Part shown: one piece after another, positions 8,701 through 19,809 of the stretch | Layout: the number at the start of each line of letters is the position of its first letter | How positions within the stretch are numbered: the first letter of the stretch is position 1 | From: Anaeramoeba flamelloides | Taxonomy: Eukaryota > Metamonada > Anaeramoebidae | Direction of reading: 5' to 3' | Assembly (NCBI GenBank): GCA_027625915.1 | Contig: JANTQA010000036.1 | Location: 12,793,001-12,857,000 of the forward strand | DNA: 64,000 nt | Made by a program: the position numbers and the translations under genes | Notes under the pieces: generated by a model | Databases searched by the model: none | What the model saw: the letters and a program-made list of their open reading frames with translations, nothing else | Told to the model about the DNA's origin: nothing

Positions 8701-10929
8701 AAGTTAAAAATTGTGAAAATTCTAAAATTGTGACAAATTTCTAATTTTTTCTCAAAGTAAAAAAAATTCTCAGTGTGTAAATATTTCTAAGATTACAAAA
8801 CTCTTCCAAGTGTGTTTTTATACATTATTTTACCGTTTTGACCTGAAAGGGTAGTCCTTAAACGAAAGTGGGTTTCATAAAGTTTAATGTCTTGAAGAAA
8901 GCCAATTTCTGTGTTTTAGAAAAAATAATACTTTTGTAGGAAAGGCTTTGATAATCTTTTGGATCTAAGAGAACTAGAAAAAAAAAATTTGTTAAAAAGT
9001 CCTGTAAGTTTACCGCATTTAAATTAGAATTAATATATTTGAATTCTAGATTGGAAAAACTTTTGTCTCGTGTTCTTATTTTTTTTTTTTCTAACAAGGC
9101 TAAGGACTATCGATATTTTATGTTCTGTGAGACCTGAAATTTAATGTTTTCAATAACAAAAAAAGTATTTAATTGAATAAATGACTTGAAGGAAAGACAA
9201 AATATTGCAAATTGTTGGTTTTTTTTGAAAGAAGGAAAATCATTAACAAAGCATATTTATTGATCCTAAAAACTTTTTCTGAAATTATCGTAAAAAACAA
9301 GGCAAAATTAAAATCGATTTTCAATACCTTTTACTTCACTTAATTATCACTTGTTAGTCAAGACTAGTTATACCATTGCCATCAACTCTACTCTATTTTA
9401 AAATGAATTATGAAGCAAGAGGATTCTGATTTTCAAACCTTTTCAAGACAAATTTCAAATTTGGATTGTGGAAATTTGGTTGAGTAAAAATGTTTTTACT
9501 GTTGAGAGAAAAATGTTGGACACAGAAAAATAGTTGGACAGCAATTTTAATTCTGAACCTTACTGAAAATGATTTTTAATTTCTTTCGTTTGTGAAATAA
9601 CTAAAGAAAATAACAATAATCTACTTATTAGAATAACGATTAGTGTCATTTTAATTTTTCAAAACCTTATCTCTTATAATCTAAAGCAAGTTTAAAAATT
9701 ACCATTTTCAGAATTAATAGTAAACTTTACCAAAACTAGGATTTTTGTTAAAATAGGATGATCTACTTTAGTTATCAACCATTCAAATGAGTATTCTACA
9801 TACACCACAGATTAATGAACTTGTGACACCTTTAAACCTGGATTTATATAAAAGTCACCTAGTTATCAATAGGATTTGATTTACAATTTTACTAATGTTC
9901 CCAATTAAAAATGGTTTCTAACCATTTTTCTGTGTCCAACATTTTTCTCTCAACAGTTATACAAACATCAAATTTCTAACCAGATCTCATTGACTCAAGA
10001 ATCTTTAAAGCCAAAAAATATGTTGTTTGTCAAAGAAACTCGTGTTCACTGACAATAAAATTCGGATGATCCTCAATGTTGTTTGAAATTTAAAGGGGAT
10101 AAAATTTCCACTGATCTCTTTTTTCGTTATTTAGGATTCTTATTATCCTCAATATATTGCATAAAAAGAGCCAGCCAAATAAAATAGAGATCACACTTTC
10201 TATTTCTTTGATTCTTTGTAGGAGAAGAAAAATGAAAATGAAGTGAAAATTTTTTCTCTTTTCTTATTCAGATACAAGTAAAAGAAATGAATAAAAATGA
10301 GTCTTTCTAATATAGGAAGTGTAGGTACTTTTTATTAGATGTTCTTGTGCGCTTTGGTTTAGCTGACAATTCTTATTGAAATCAATAATATAAGAATTGA
10401 AAAAACGAAGAAACAAAAAAAGTCAATTTTTGATCCCTTTGGAAGATCAACTGTATGTAAAGAAAAATCTTGATGTTCCTTTTTCTTTTGAATTTGAATG
10501 AAATTAGGGATCTCTAGCACTCGTTATTATTTGAGTGGACCCTCATAGTATCACATTTTTGACTTCTTTTTTTGAATAAATAAACCTTTAAAACCAAAAG
10601 AACAAAAAAACAAAAAAAGAAAAAAAAGAAAAAAAGAAAAAGTAAATTACTTTGTTAGAAATTCCAATAAATTGTGAGTTGAGTCCTTTAATATTAATTT
10701 GTGTTGAATTTTCAGTTGAAGCTAAAGAAATTTATTTATAAAGTCAAATTTCAATATAATCAATTAATAAAAGAAAAGAAAAAAAAAAAAAAAAAAGATA
10801 TGGCTGTAAAGGTAGCTTACATTCAAGAACAACTTTTCCATTTTGTTCTGTAATAAAAATCTGTTCTAAGTGATCAACTCTTTGAATTAACTTTTTCAAA
10901 AGTTCTTGTTTTTCAGTAATATCTTGCAT
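5795..10929 (-). CDS. LAMTOR3: Ragulator subunit LAMTOR3/MP1-like, three exons, 4.6-kb intron
   Basis: Roadblock-fold subunit of the Ragulator complex, which anchors Rag GTPases and MAPK/TORC1 signalling on late endosomes and lysosomes. Exons on the minus strand are 10821..10929, 10651..10721 and 5795..6007 (phases 1 and 0), giving 130 residues; human LAMTOR3 has 124. Exon 1 ELLKKLIQRVDHLEQIFITE aligns with animal FLYKKLPSVEGLHAIVVSD. Exon 2 ends SQFIGISNK where animals have PGFLSTFALAT. Exon 3 (SQGKSKIQTSFYKDKIIIQS, YQQFNITLIA, FGLLKQALNEIKKIF) follows DQGSKLGLSKNKSIICYYN, YQVVQFNRLPL and GLIVSLEKELAPLF. It ends in an acidic SDEEDDN tail. Splice sites are GTAAGC/TTTAG and GTAATT/TTTAG. Intron 1 is 99 nt; intron 2 is 4643 nt and holds a LINE fragment and two inverted-repeat elements. 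The ATG at 10929 is the first in the exon. LAMTOR3 rather than LAMTOR2 is favoured by length and the SQG and YQQFN matches. Confidence 0.82.
6008..6609. other. 5'-distal part of LAMTOR3 intron 2
   Basis: AT-rich intron sequence next to exon 3 without recognisable coding content. Confidence 0.4.
6610..7373 (+). pseudogene. LINE reverse transcriptase fragment in LAMTOR3 intron
   Basis: Conceptual translation gives GIGVYQGDPLYPLLF, the non-LTR reverse-transcriptase motif with the QGDPL/SPLLF core, then NLNKDKTKK and ILYLGILL, typical of the region after the YADD box. The YADD box itself is missing (HVQILIMKG in its place). Downstream pieces in shifted frames (HSQLLYGLEIFDLD, PHLPRLIYKTEATIDL, NINWQP, REIELDKY, QLENSPGWK) form the rest of the C-terminus up to TAG at 7371. 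Several stops and frame changes show it is dead. It lies antisense to LAMTOR3 and runs directly into the foldback tail. Confidence 0.8.
7374..7975 (+). repeat. Most complete LINE foldback 3' tail
   Basis: Sequence of hairpins joined by GTTAGG or CCTAACG: A (arms TTTTCAGAATTCATAAG and CTTTTAAATTCTGGAAAA), B (arms TTTTTTTTAATTTGAGAAA and TTCTTAAATTAAAAAAAA), a large nested foldback C-D-C' (outer arms CTTGAGTTTTCTGTTTATTT and AAATAAACAGAAAACTCAAG; inner arms TTTACTTTAGAAATAAAC and GTTTATTTCTAAAGTGAAA), then second A and B hairpins. It ends with a terminal hairpin AGAGGGATTAACAACTCCTC and an A-rich end near 7975. Similar modules occur at eight other loci in this window. Confidence 0.85.
7976..8347. 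other. Intron spacer
   Basis: AT-rich intron sequence between the LINE tail and the TTAA-flanked element; no gene or paired repeat seen. Confidence 0.4.
8348..8861 (+). mobile_element. TTAA-flanked MITE, copy 1 (LAMTOR3 intron 2)
   Basis: Bounded by TTAAGGACTACG on the left and GTAGTCCTTAA on the right: a TTAA target duplication with terminal repeat GGACTAC. Its interior matches the complement of 11350-11848 over the whole length (GTTGAGTTATTGTGCTATT, CTTCTCAAAA, GGATTTTCAAGTGCA, GTTGAAATGGAAATTC). About 514 bp with no coding capacity seen. TTAA duplications are typical of piggyBac and Kolobok superfamilies; which one is not decided here. Confidence 0.78.
8862..9497. other. Intron spacer
   Basis: Intron sequence with an A/T-run-bearing open frame on the minus strand (8858-9097) that has no recognisable similarity. 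No other feature. Confidence 0.4.
9498..9957. mobile_element. Inverted-repeat element with TTA flanks
   Basis: Terminal inverted repeats of about 36 bp, almost perfect: left ACTGTTGAGAGAAAAATGTT then GGACACAGAAAAAT, and the complement of 9920-9957 gives the same. If the repeat starts at CTGTTGAG the flanks are TTA on both sides, the 3-bp duplication usual for PIF/Harbinger-type MITEs. 460 bp, non-coding, in LAMTOR3 intron 2. Its right-end interior (GGATTTGATTT, CAATTAAA) resembles the element at 14189-14694. Confidence 0.72.
9958..10650. other. Distal part of LAMTOR3 intron 2
   Basis: No recognised element. An A-rich, pyrimidine-poor stretch (10590-10640) lies immediately after the exon 2 splice donor. 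Confidence 0.4.
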
Positions 10930-11349
10930 CAAGAATTAATCGAAGAAATCAAAATACAAAAAAATGAAAAATAACAACGGCAGATATTAAAAATAATTGG
11001 TACTAATTTTTAAGTGAAAATATAGTTAACTACTTTGGAATTTGTTTTATTCGAAATTCACTATCACTAAAAGTTGTTTTAAAAGTTCACCTGATAATAA
11101 GGTTGGCTTTGTCTCAAACAACATTTATTATGAACTTTTTCAAAACAAATTAAAAATATTTTTTTCCTCTTTCTTTTTTATAAGAAAATCTTTTAAAAAA
11201 GAAATAGAACGATTTAGTTCAAGTAATACTGTTCTAGTACATAACCTTTCAAGATTATAAGACAAAAATTGGTCTATATGAATTTAATTTTGAAGATAGT
11301 ATAGAGGACCACCAATTCTGATTTTATCACTTTTAGAGGAGTTTAATTA

Positions 11350-11848
11350 TTAAGGACTACGTTTTGAGGTGAAAATAATGAAATAATCCATAAAATCACC
11401 CTTGAATAAGTTATGTAATCCAAGTAATATTTGTCCAATGAGAATTTCTTTGAGTAAAAAAATGTGAAATTTTTACTTTGTTAGATCATGCTAAATTTTA
11501 ATTTTAATATTTTAGAATTTCCATTTCAACTTTCAGAACTCACACTATTTTCTAGAGCTTTTCTATATATTTTTTAAATTTGCTTTTACAAGTTTGAAAT
11601 GTTCTCAAATTTGAAATGCACTTGAAAATCCCCAAAAGCCATTTTTTGCAATTATTTTTTTTGTTATTTTTCAATTTTCCTTTTCATTGAATAACAAAGA
11701 AAAATAGTCTTCGTGAAAAAGTAAAGATGTCAAAAAATGTTGTATTTTTTTTGTCCAATTTCTTCAGTGTGAAAAAATTTTTTGAGAAGCAAAAGTGAAA
11801 TAACACATTACTCAACCCCTTCAGGGGGGGGAGGGGGTTAGTCGTTAA
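11350..11848 (-). mobile_element. TTAA-flanked MITE, copy 2, inverted
   Basis: Ends read TTAAGGACTACG (11350-11361) and TTAGTCGTTAA (11838-11848), with the second end slightly mutated. The body is the inverted counterpart of 8348-8861. The copy lies about 420 bp upstream of the LAMTOR3 start codon, so it could sit in that gene's promoter or leader. A G-rich tract (AGGGGGGGGAGGGGG near 11823-11837) is present only in this copy. Confidence 0.76.
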
Positions 11849-11999
11849 ATTAGTGAAAAACATCGAGAACACAAACTCCTTTGCTTTAATATAGATTATT
11901 TAAATCTACATTATAAAGTAAAGTGGATTCACTAAGCAACAAGGATTTGAAGATATTGGGATCAAATCATTATTTTGTACCAAACTTTATAAAATAGCA

Positions 12000-13100
12000 G
12001 AAATTATTGAAATTAAATTTCATTTTTCAGTTTTTCCAAAGTTTGAAAAATTTCAAAATTCAACATATCCCCAAATCATTTCAATAAATATTAGTTTCAA
12101 AAGAAGAAAAAGGAAATCTTATTGTACGAGAAAGAAGTATACAAGGGATATACTTTAAAAAGAAAACCCCAATTTTGAAATAATTCTAAATTTAAAATCT
12201 ACCTAATTTCAAAAAAAGATAAATATAATTATTATGAACTTGATTAAAATATAATAATCTTAATGGAAAGCAGACTTTGAATCAATTTTTTTTTAATAGT
12301 TTTAACATAATAAAGAGAAAAACAACCAAACTATTTTTATATAAATATTCCCAAAATATTTTTTTTAAGCCCAGGTATATTAACTTATAACTAAATATTT
12401 ACTTTTCAATTTGATTATTTTTAAACCACATGTTAATAAAACAATCTTAATTCTTTTAGCTAAGTCTTAATAACATAAATATTAAACGTATTAATAACAT
12501 TTTATTATATTTCACCAATTTTTTAAATATTTTCAAACAAATAAAAAAAATTCACATTAATAATTATAATAAAAAAAAAAATAAATTAAGATATTTTATC
12601 AAATAACTAATATAAAATATACCGATTCATAATTTATACTCTGGGTATCTGAAAATAAAAAAAAATTAAAAAAAAATTTTAAAAATTTCAAGAAATTTGA
12701 TAAATTTTTGAGAATTGAATAAATGATCAATTTTTTTTGATCGACAAGGATTTCGATATTTGATTTATTTTTTGTATTTTAAAAAAGAACATCAAATATA
12801 AAATGTTATTTACCATGTAAAACTTCAGAAATTAATAAAAGTAAGATTTCCTGAAAAAATAAAAATCTTTTAAAAAATTTTCTTTTTTGATTTTCTATCC
12901 AAAATTTCAAACAAAATCGATGAGATCTTTTTGAATTATCAAAAATCTGTAAAAAAAAAAAAAATGAATTCTTTTAAAAAGGATAACTCAATTCATGAAA
13001 TTTGAATAATTTAATTGGTTTAACAGGTTTAATTCACTTATGAAATAATGATTGCTCCATTGTCTTTGGGAATAAAAATAAATAAGAGTTACTAATACAT
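12000..13100 (+). repeat. 1.1-kb dispersed repeat, partner at 44960-46040
   Basis: Matches 44960-46040 in the same orientation through many blocks: TTCAAAATTCAACATAT, AGAAAAACAACCAAAC, TTTTTAA.CC...TTAACTTATAAC, TTAATTTGATTATTTTTAAA, ATCAAATAACT and CTTTGGGAA.AAAAAT.AATAAGAGTTACTA. No protein was recognised in it and I could not define its ends precisely. Confidence 0.65.
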
Positions 13101-13278
13101 TAAATACGTTCTATATTTTTGCTTCTTTTTAGTTAATCCATTTTATTTCTACAATTCTTTTTGAAAAAATAGAAGTTTAAACTCACAATATTTAACAAAA
13201 TAGGTTTAATATAAATCGGTATCACTGGAGATTGTTTTGGATCTCTTTTTTATTTGTGTTCAAACTTTTAAACTATGG

Positions 13279-13642
13279 CAAATATAAATGTTGTAAAAAA
13301 TAGTTTATTAGTAATTTTAGAGATAAATTGAGGGTTACATACATTTATCCAAATTTTGGTAATAATAAATATAATATCTGATTATTTTAATAGACTAATA
13401 ATAATTTTAATCAAAAAATCGTTTAGTAAATACAAATCTTTCAATTTTTTCCAAAAAATAAACATTTTTCAAAAAAGCTAGTGGTGTTTCTCAAATGTTT
13501 TTAAATTGAAAAGCCATCCAAGCTTAAAAATCAAAAATTGAGTTTGGTTTACCAATACTAAAATTTGGATAAATGCATGGAACTTTTTATTTATCTCTTA
13601 AATTGTAAAAACTTTATTTTTTACAACATTTTATATTTATAC
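13279..13642. mobile_element. Foldback MITE with about 90-bp inverted ends
   Basis: The left end (AAATATAAATGTTGTAAAAAA, then AGAGATAAATT and CATTTATCCAAATTTT) is mirrored by the complement of the right end (AAATATAAAATGTTGTAAAA, AGAGATAAAT, CATTTATCCAAATTTT). About 365 bp, non-coding. Confidence 0.7.
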
Positions 13643-14188
13643 TTGTGTATTGGTACACTTTTGCAAAAGTGATATCTTAATATTGTAAGTTTTTTTACAA
13701 AATTTGACCTTTTTCCAAAAACTGAAAAATCTTTTCGGATGTGTCTGAGGTGTTCTTCTTAACGGGTATGGGGTTCTAAGAGACAAAAAATTATTTTTAT
13801 TAATAAAAAAAAAATATTTGGGGTTAAAACAGAATTTTAAAAAAATTAAGATAACTGTCAGAAATGTTAAAAACACAACAACCCCAAACATTTAAATTCC
13901 TTTTATAAATTAGAATTTTGTCTCTTAGAAAAATCAAGTTCTTTAACAAGAGACCTGTTACTTGTGGGTACATTGGAAAAGTTTAAAAGTTTTTAGAAAA
14001 ATGATAAATTTTGTAAAAAAAATCTTGAAATATTTAGACAGTTATTTTTTCATAGGTGTTTGCAAATAATAAACAAGAAAAAATTTTCAATTTGTTTTCC
14101 TGATTTTTCTTTTTTCAAAGAAACTTTCAAGGAAAGGGAATTTTAATTTCTGTGAACTCTATCTGTTTGTCTTTGATTGTTTATACTA

Positions 14189-14694
14189 TAGTAGTGAAAA
14201 AAATAACGGGTATGAAAAAAATCAGAGAATAAATTTTTAATTGTGAACAATAGAAAAATTGTTGTGTAATTGCAAATATTTTCCATCAAATCCTTTCAAT
14301 AAATATCAGAATTATTTATGATCCGAGTAATAAACCTACCTAAAGTCAATTAAAGTGATGTGTCTATAGAATACTCAAGTGATTGTTTGGTGGCATAAGT
14401 AGATCTACTATTTTTGAAAAAAAATCGAGTTTTTATATAGGTTTACTCGAATTTGGCAAATATATAATTTTTATTCTTGTTTTTTGATTGATTGAATGGT
14501 ATTTTGAACAAGTTTAATTTAATTAATCGTCATTCTAATAAGTGTGCGAGTTATAATTTTAAAAATTTGTAACTTAAAATAAAAGGATTTGATTTTAAAT
14601 AAAGCAAATTTATCAATAATTTTACGAATATTCACAATTAAAGTTCTTTTCTGGGATTTTTTTTCATGTCCGGTATTTTTTTCACTACGGTAAC
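14189..14694. mobile_element. Inverted-repeat MITE, TA-type ends
   Basis: Left end GTAGTGAAAAAAATAACGGG followed by ATGAAAAAAATC; the complement of the right end is GTAGTGAAAAAAATACCGGA followed by ATGAAAAAAAATC. Both ends carry an AATTGTGAA block further in. About 505 bp, no ORF. Confidence 0.68.
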
Positions 14695-14699
14695 TATTT

Positions 14700-16588
14700 A
14701 TAGGGTTAGATTGGGTTTCCTATATGAAAGGAATTTTCAGAATTGAAATTAGATAACCTTTTGAAATTTAAACCCACTAATGGTTCAAAGAGGAGCACTG
14801 TTCAGTTTAAATTTTTAGGGTAACCACAATTAAAGAAAGATTCTAAAATAAGTATCCGGCAGTTTCTGTTGTTTCTTAATTTTTGATTACTGTTATGGTA
14901 AAAATGTTCAAAATGGTTTTTAATTTGGAACCTAAATAGGTAAGAGAATGGGAAAAGTTAGAACATTAATAAAAAGAAGAAAAAAGAAATGTTTAAAGAG
15001 AAAATGGAGGGTTTAAAACACAACAAAGGTTTTTCAGAATATAATTCTTTGAGAGTAAGATTTTTCTATGGTGGTTACCTGATATTTAGAAATCTGTTTA
15101 AAAAAATGAACCATTTTAGAGATCTCCAGAACCAAATTCTTGATTTTGATAATCAAGTGAGACCTAAATTGTTTTTGTTGATCTGATAAATTCAATAATT
15201 ACAGTCAATTTCAAATAAAAAAGAACCAAAATTTTTATTCAGCTTGTCCAAAAAAAACACAGATCAAAGATTTCCAAGAAAACATTGAATCTTAGCAATT
15301 CTAAAAAGGAAAAAAAAGACGATATTTCTTCTTAGAAATTATTAATTTTACTTCGAACTTTTAAAAAACATTTTATTGGGAAAGCTGAATAAAAATTTTG
15401 TTCAATTTATTTTGAAACAGACAGTAAAACGAATTATATTTTGAATTTAGTTTGTTTATTGTTTGAGAGGGATTTTACTTTTAGTTTTTGGTTGCGGTTG
15501 TATCAAAAACAGAGTTGATTTTTTTCTCTTGTTTTGATTTATTTTTTCGAAATTCGAGTTTTTTTTTTATTCCCTAACAAAAATGAATTTGTCCTCTTTA
15601 CCAAATGATTGATGTTTGAACCAAAGACAACAAATATATCAATTAATGTTGGTGTGGTCATACGACAAATCGATAAGTGTTAAAATTTTTTTTGATCAAT
15701 TTGATAAAAATAAAATTTTCCAAAAAGTAATTTTCCAAAAGTAATTCTCTTGTCTAATGAAAAAAAAAGCCTTAGTCTAAGCGTAATATTCAGTAACGAA
15801 TGTTTTGAAAATCTTTTGAGAAATCTGCCATCACTTTCAAATTTAGAGGTGATTTAAATTTAGCAAGAGACTTTGAACAATATCAAAGTAACTCTTCGTC
15901 TTCAGTGATCTGGTTTCTCATGAACAAAAATAATTTAGAGACCAAAATAAAAAATAGAATAAAATTTGAATCCTTAAAATCAAATTGGTCAAGAATTTTT
16001 AAGGGAAAAAGAAAAATTCAAACATACTTTACTTTTTTCGAATGTTTTTTTCTATCGTTTTTTTTTCATTCGTTTTTGGAAGGTGTTCTTGCAAAATGAT
16101 AGAAATTAAAGTTCCATATATAATTTCTAAAATAAGAATTAGTGGTTTTTTTTTAAACGGGTCCTTAAAGTATTACTGATTCGGTTTTTTCCTCTAACGA
16201 ATAATTTTTTTTTATTCAAATTACAAAATTAACTTGGCAAAGAACCTATCAAGAATTTCATACTAAATTCAACACAATTGTGACTCTTCAGAAAAACTCT
16301 ATTAGAATAAAAAAAATAGAAAAAATAAGAAAAATATGTAGAAAAAAATAATTTTGGGATTAAAAGAGAAAATAACTTGTTGAAATCCAATAAAAAAGGT
16401 TCCTCTTTATGAATAAAAAGTCGAAAGAAAAATTTAAAAAGTGGTTTTCGAAAAAAAAGTGATTGAAATTTTCTCTAAAACAACATAAACAAGTGTTACA
16501 AGCAATTGGTGAGCTACTTTCGAAAAATTTCGGATCTTTGTTAGAATAAAATTAATGGGAATCATTTTTTCAAAAACTTTAATTCAAA
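14700..16588. other. Spacer upstream of the TMEM151-like gene
   Basis: Contains only short open frames (14989-15186, 15905-16099) without recognisable domains. It must include the promoter of the downstream gene, but no specific element can be named. Confidence 0.4.
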
Positions 16589-19500
16589 ATGTCAAATTTT
16601 AATAACAAAAAATCGTCTTCATCAAGCTCTTCTTCATCAAGCTCGTCTTCCGACGAAAAGGAGTTAAACTCCAATTTGAATCAGTTTAAGTTAAAGCCAA
16701 GAAGCGACTTAGACACAAAAAACGGATTAAATAATGATCTTGGAGTAAATGGTTCTCAATTTGGTGGGGGCGATTTCCCACAAAACGCTGATATAGAGTT
16801 GAATGGAATGAACAATGGAATGAACAATGGTCTACAGATGAATGAAATGAACAATGGTCTCCAAATGAACAATAATCTCCAAATGAACAATGGTCTACAG
16901 ATGAATGGAATGAACAACGGAATGAACAATGGCCTACAGATGAATGGAATGAACAACGGTATGAACAATGGTCTACAGACGAATGGAATGAACTATGGTC
17001 CCCAAATTAATGGAATGAACAACGGAATGAACAATGGCCTACAGACGAACGGAATGAACAATGACAAAATGATCAATGAAGGAGAAAATACAAATGTCAA
17101 CATGAAAAATATTGAAGACGAACTTGCTGAGATGAGAGAAAAATTAAAAATTCAAGGTGAAGAAGAGATAAGTGTAGATCAAGAGGCAAAAGAAGAACTT
17201 GAGGAAATTGGTTGTTGTAAAAAGGCAAAAAGAAGATTTCATTTCAAAAGTTTAATCATCACTTTATTACTTTTGGGCTTTGGGACGACGACAATTATTC
17301 TCTTTGCAACTGCTAAGACAACTACACGCGAAGAATGTGATTATGATTACTGGTATGGCGAATATAATTGTCATTATATAACAGAAGGAGATCCTATGGA
17401 GGATTATTGGTGGACCTTTCTGGTACTTGGGATAGCGTATTTACTTAATTTAATTGAAATGTTTAAGAGTAGTACATTTAAATATTTGCGAAATATTTAT
17501 GAACAAGAAAATGTTTACGGTATGAAATTTATTTTTTTTTTTATTATAATTTTAAAATTTTTACTTGATATATTTTTGACAATTCCCTTGTTTTAAACAT
17601 GTTCTTCTTCAACTCCACTCTTTAAAAGAAACACATAACCTCACTATCATAACATAATACATTTTGAGATGAAAAATTATTTTTGGTTGTTTGGAGCCAC
17701 AATGCTGGCTAATTGGTATCCAAAAAAGAACTAAAAGATAAGGAACTAACATTGTTGTGTCATTAACGTGAAGGTTAGATAAACAACTATTCAAAGTGTC
17801 AAAAATTATCGGCATTCCACAAGAATAATTTATAAAACTTAAGCATAAATAAATCAAGTAATGTTTCGTTTTCTAAAAGAAGATTTAAACTCAAAGAGAA
17901 ATTAGAAATTCTTGGTTTAGAACATAAGCTAAATTTCAAAAATCGGGGCATATTTTTCATCTGAAAAAAATTTTTTAATTGTTTGTTTTTTTGAATAATA
18001 ATGTAGTTTACTAAAGTTTTTAGAGATAATAACCAATATGGATCAATAAATAAAAATATAGTGTAATCATTTTATTTTTTGAAAGATAAATGAAAAAATA
18101 AAAAAATAATAAGAATTAAATTTGCACCTAATTTTGAAATTTGGCTTTAATCAAAAAATTTTAAAATTTTCAAAAAAAGATAATGGAAATATGAATTGGG
18201 AAATAGGAAACTTAGAATTATTAGAACTAAATCTAAACCAATTTAGAGAAAATCTAATAATCAATAGTTCTCGAAACAAAGACCAATCAAATTTTAAAAA
18301 ATTAAAAGGTATAATAACAATATAAATAAAAAGCCTGTCGCCAAACACAGTAGATTGCTGTAGAGTACTTATCTTTACGAGTATTCAAATGAATTAAAGA
18401 AAAATCTTAGATTGTACTCTATTCTTTTGAATTCTGAAAAATCTAACGAAAAGTGTCCTTAGAGTGTTGTAAAGTTCCTAGATTTTTTTTTTTAAATTCT
18501 TGTTTTTGTTTCGAAAATTAAAAAAAAAAACGAACGAAAGTTCCTTAGAGTGTTTAAAAGTGCCTAGATTTTTTGTTAAAATTCTTCTTTTTGTTTTGAA
18601 AATCTATTAATTTTCCTAATCAAAACAAAAACCTCAAGTTAACTGCCGTCAAGTACCAAGCTTTTCCAGAATTCAAAAGAATAGAGAAAAATCAAAGATT
18701 TAACGCAATTCTTTTAAATTCTGGAAAAGCTAACGGGGTTTTTATTTATTTTTTTTAAAAAAAATGAAAATTTAATGAATTTTCTTTTTATTTCAAAAAG
18801 TAAAAAAAACCTAACAGAGGTTTTCTTGGGGTTTTCTGATTTATTAGTAAAGTGTTCTAGTTTTTTTTTGAGCTTTTATATTTTCCAAACAAACAGAAAA
18901 CCCAAGAAAAGCTAACACGGTTTTCCATAATTTAAAAGAATGGAGTAAAATCATATATTTTACTTCATGCTTTTAAATTTTGGAAAACTTAAATGGAATA
19001 CATTTGAGGACTTTAGTACACATTCTTTTCTAGTTAAGAAAATCATACAGTTTTTAGATATACTATAACTGAAATAAAAACAAAGAAAAATTAAATTTAG
19101 ATACCTTCCCTTATTACAAATCCCAAAAGAAAAAAGATTTACAATTTCCATATCAACCATTCTCAAAATTGTTCATAATCTTTGTTTCTCAATATCACAA
19201 TCAAATCTTAATGCTAAAATATATAACCATTTATTACATTTATAAATAATAATAGAATATGTTCAAAAGATCCAAAATAATTCGGCATATATCAGCTGGT
19301 ATGGTGAAGCTTACCACGTTGAACAACGTACAAGAACAGTTTCATCAACCGACTCAAATGGAAACACTACTTATTCAACCGAAACTTATTATGTTGATGT
19401 TGTAACGTATAGCGAAACTCGAGTCTTAGATTTTAATAATTGCGAAGATCTCTCAAAAAAATTTAGATTACCTTCACATTATAGAATCACAAAATTAAAT

Positions 19501-19809
19501 AGTACAAAAGATTATGTGTTTGACACCGATCAAGACAGGTTACACTATATTGGACTCTGGGGAGATTTTAAAACCGCTCTTTATCAACACGATGTGAAAG
19601 TTAGAATTAATGAAACTTATTCGATCGAAGGCTTTAAAAGAAAAATATTATCACTCATCGATCTCAACGCAAGACCAAAACTCCTAAGATTATCAGTTTT
19701 TCTAATAACCACTTTGTTGGGGTTCGGATGGTTTTTTAGAATCTGGATGGAAAAAATCTGTAATAGAAAAGATTATAAATTCTTAAAATCTATTGGTTGG
19801 ACGGATTAA
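16589..19809 (+). CDS. TMEM151-family membrane protein, two exons
   Basis: Exons are 16589..17519 and 19256..19809 (donor GTATGA, acceptor AATAG, phase 1), giving 494 residues. TMEM151 proteins are conserved multi-pass membrane proteins of poorly known function. Residues 1-170 are low complexity: a 13-Ser run, then repeats built from NGMNNGLQM. A charged stretch and GCCKKAKRR precede membrane segment 1 (about 220-240); an acidic Cys/Tyr loop and segment 2 (about 270-290, FLVLGIAYLLNLIEMF) follow, like the CSDGYVYIPLAF..YLVECW part of animal TMEM151. Exon 2 carries the family core: ISWYGEAYHVEQRTRTV, GNTTYSTETYYVDVVTYSET, FDFNNCEDLSKKF in place of animal FDY..CGVRDVSKEL, then segment 3 (about 455-477). 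The 1736-nt intron contains a MITE and a LINE tail. Start ATG is the first in frame. Family assignment is strong for exon 2; the Met/Asn/Gly repeat region has no counterpart that I know. Confidence 0.85.
17925..18146 (+). mobile_element. Small MITE, copy 1 (TMEM151 intron)
   Basis: About 222 bp with inverted ends AAGCTAAATTTCAAAAATC and (complement of right end) AAGCCAAATTTCAAAATTAG. It matches the complement of 39972-40192 closely (TAGAGATAATAAC, AAAAATATAGTGTAATCAT, TTTATTTTTTGAAA). A third, more diverged copy is at 54374-54596. Confidence 0.75.
18147..18990 (+). mobile_element. LINE C-terminal remnant plus foldback tail
   Basis: 18147-18325 translates as NMNWEIGNLELLELNLNQF and KLKGIITI, matching the last coding part of the LINE copy at 63.4-63.55 kb. 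A CTGTAGAGTACTT unit follows, then foldback hairpins: A at 18387-18455, B-type at 18475-18625, another A at 18661-18730 (TTTTCCAGAATTCAAAAG and CTTTTAAATTCTGGAAAA), nested C-D arms and a last A hairpin ending near 18990. It lies sense to the TMEM151 transcript. Confidence 0.72.

Noticed and set aside
16756-16968. 70-codon minus-strand frame
   Set aside because: Antisense of the Met/Asn repeat of the TMEM151-like gene.
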